Of a stretch of 6,910 nucleotides of DNA, positions 6,218 to 6,910 are shown piece after piece (the stretch's first letter is position 1; every line of letters begins with the position of its first letter). The stretch covers positions 1 through 6,910 of the forward strand of contig DATHDM010000184.1 of assembly GCA_035319065.1 (NCBI GenBank). Reading direction: 5' to 3'. The notes below the pieces were generated by a model. The model worked only from the letters and a program-made list of their open reading frames with translations, was not told the DNA's origin and made no database searches. Source of the stretch: DASPRM01 sp035319065. Its GTDB lineage: Bacteria; Acidobacteriota; Terriglobia; Terriglobales; Acidobacteriaceae. A program made the translations under genes and the position numbers.

Positions 6218-6910
6218 GCGTGATGAGGCTTGTGCAGGAGGTCCTGCTCCAGGGCCGCCAGCAGTTCCCCACGGGTCACGGTGGCGGTGCCGCGCTTCAT
6301 GACCACGATGCCACCGGCATAGTTGGCCAGTCGCGCCGCTTCCTCCGTGCCGGCGCCGGCACCCACGGCGGCGGTGAAGGTGGCGATGACGGTATCGCCG
6401 GCGCCAGTTACATCCACGACCTGATCGCCGCCGAAGATGGAAATGTCCACGGGCTTGTGGCGCCGGGCAAAGGCGACCATGCCATCGCGGCCGCGTGTAA
6501 TTACCAGGGACTGCAGCTTCATGCGACGCATCAGCTCTTCGGCCGCGGCCAGCAGCTTCTGGCGATCGTAGCCGATCTTGATTCCCAGGGCCTCCTCCAC
6601 TTCCGGCTCATTGGGGGTGGCGTAGGTCACACCGCAATAAGAGAGTATGCGGTAGCGCGAATCCAGCGTGATCGGAATTCCATCCAGACGCCCCAGGCTG
6701 CTCAGAATCTCCGGGGTAGCCGCGCCGTAGCCGTAGTCGGAAATCAGCACGGCATCGGAAACCCGCGCGTATTGCCGGGCAGCGATAACCAGCTCGCGCA
6801 CGGTGCGCGGTTCGAGGGTGCTGTCCGCTTCCCGGTCGACGCGCACCACCTGCTGCCGGGAAGTGTGGGCCATGCCCGCAAGGATGCGGGTCTTGGTTAC
6901 CGTGGGATAG
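6214..6910 (-). CDS. rfaE1: D-glycero-beta-D-manno-heptose-7-phosphate kinase (PfkB family), 5' end beyond the window
   Basis: C-terminal 231 residues of a ribokinase-like (PfkB) sugar kinase that phosphorylates heptose 7-phosphate at C1, the step before GmhB and the RfaE2 reaction. The frame is open to the right edge and begins YPTVTKTRILAG, typical of the family about 100 residues into a protein of roughly 330. Visible signatures, counted from the first full codon: QQVVRVDRE (about 19-27), VLISDYGYG (54-62), ATPNEPEVEEALG (97-109), LVITRGRDGM (135-144), and the PfkB signature VDVTGAGDTVIATF (165-178), whose Asp in GAGD (169-172) is the catalytic base. The usual DPK region reads TLDSRYRIL (81-89). 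The neighbouring adenylyltransferase fixes the heptose assignment over other PfkB sugar kinases. First visible gene of the operon; its promoter is outside the window. Confidence 0.92.
   Translation of the reverse strand, partial: YPTVTKTRILAGMAHTSRQQVVRVDREADSTLEPRTVRELVIAARQYARVSDAVLISDYGYGAATPEILSSLGRLDGIPITLDSRYRILSYCGVTYATPNEPEVEEALGIKIGYDRQKLLAAAEELMRRMKLQSLVITRGRDGMVAFARRHKPVDISIFGGDQVVDVTGAGDTVIATFTAAVGAGAGTEEAARLANYAGGIVVMKRGTATVTRGELLAALEQDLLHKPHHA

Noticed and set aside
6875..6890. Perfect 6-base inverted repeat CCCGCA-AGGA-TGCGGG
   Set aside because: It lies inside the conserved coding sequence of rfaE1 with no T run or gene boundary; probably a coincidence of codons.

Overview
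The window looks like ordinary chromosome from a high-GC Gram-negative bacterium, most likely an Acidobacteriota (Terriglobia-like) genome. This placement is inferred from three things: the style of the ComEC and heptosyltransferase sequences, a small soluble protein of a kind I associate with that group, and a heptose pathway carried as two separate genes. It cannot be proven without a search. I see no mobile element, CRISPR array, tRNA, rRNA or prophage gene.

Layout. The left part (1-2367, plus strand) is the 3' two thirds or more of comEC, the inner-membrane DNA-uptake channel. Its reading frame is broken near 479-484 by what looks like loss of one GC unit from a short GC repeat. The 3' end overlaps, tail to tail, a small minus-strand DUF2007 gene (2330-2629). 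A 301-base divergent intergenic stretch follows (2630-2930). It holds a few inverted and direct repeats but no promoter I can defend. Next is an 87-residue plus-strand protein of unknown function (2931-3194). It ends in a clean Rho-independent terminator whose stem also contains the stop codon of the convergent neighbour.

The right half (3209-6910) is one tightly packed minus-strand operon, read right to left: rfaE1/hldE1 (heptose-7-phosphate kinase, cut by the window edge), rfaE2/hldE2 (heptose-1-phosphate adenylyltransferase), a GT9 WaaC-like heptosyltransferase, an isoprenylcysteine methyltransferase (ICMT)-family membrane methyltransferase, and a secreted DUF3108 protein. Every junction is a start/stop overlap (ATGA, TGATG, GTGA, TGATG), so translation is probably coupled along the whole run.

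How the genes work together. The first three operon genes make ADP-heptose and transfer heptose to the inner core of LPS. The last two are an integral-membrane methyltransferase and an exported DUF3108 protein. Their strict coupling to heptose genes suggests an envelope role, but that part is inference. ComEC, DUF2007 and the 87-residue protein have no evident functional tie to the operon. I found no convincing new system. The points most worth checking are the comEC frameshift, the altered HHGS motif in ComEC, and the ICMT/DUF3108 pair attached to heptose synthesis.
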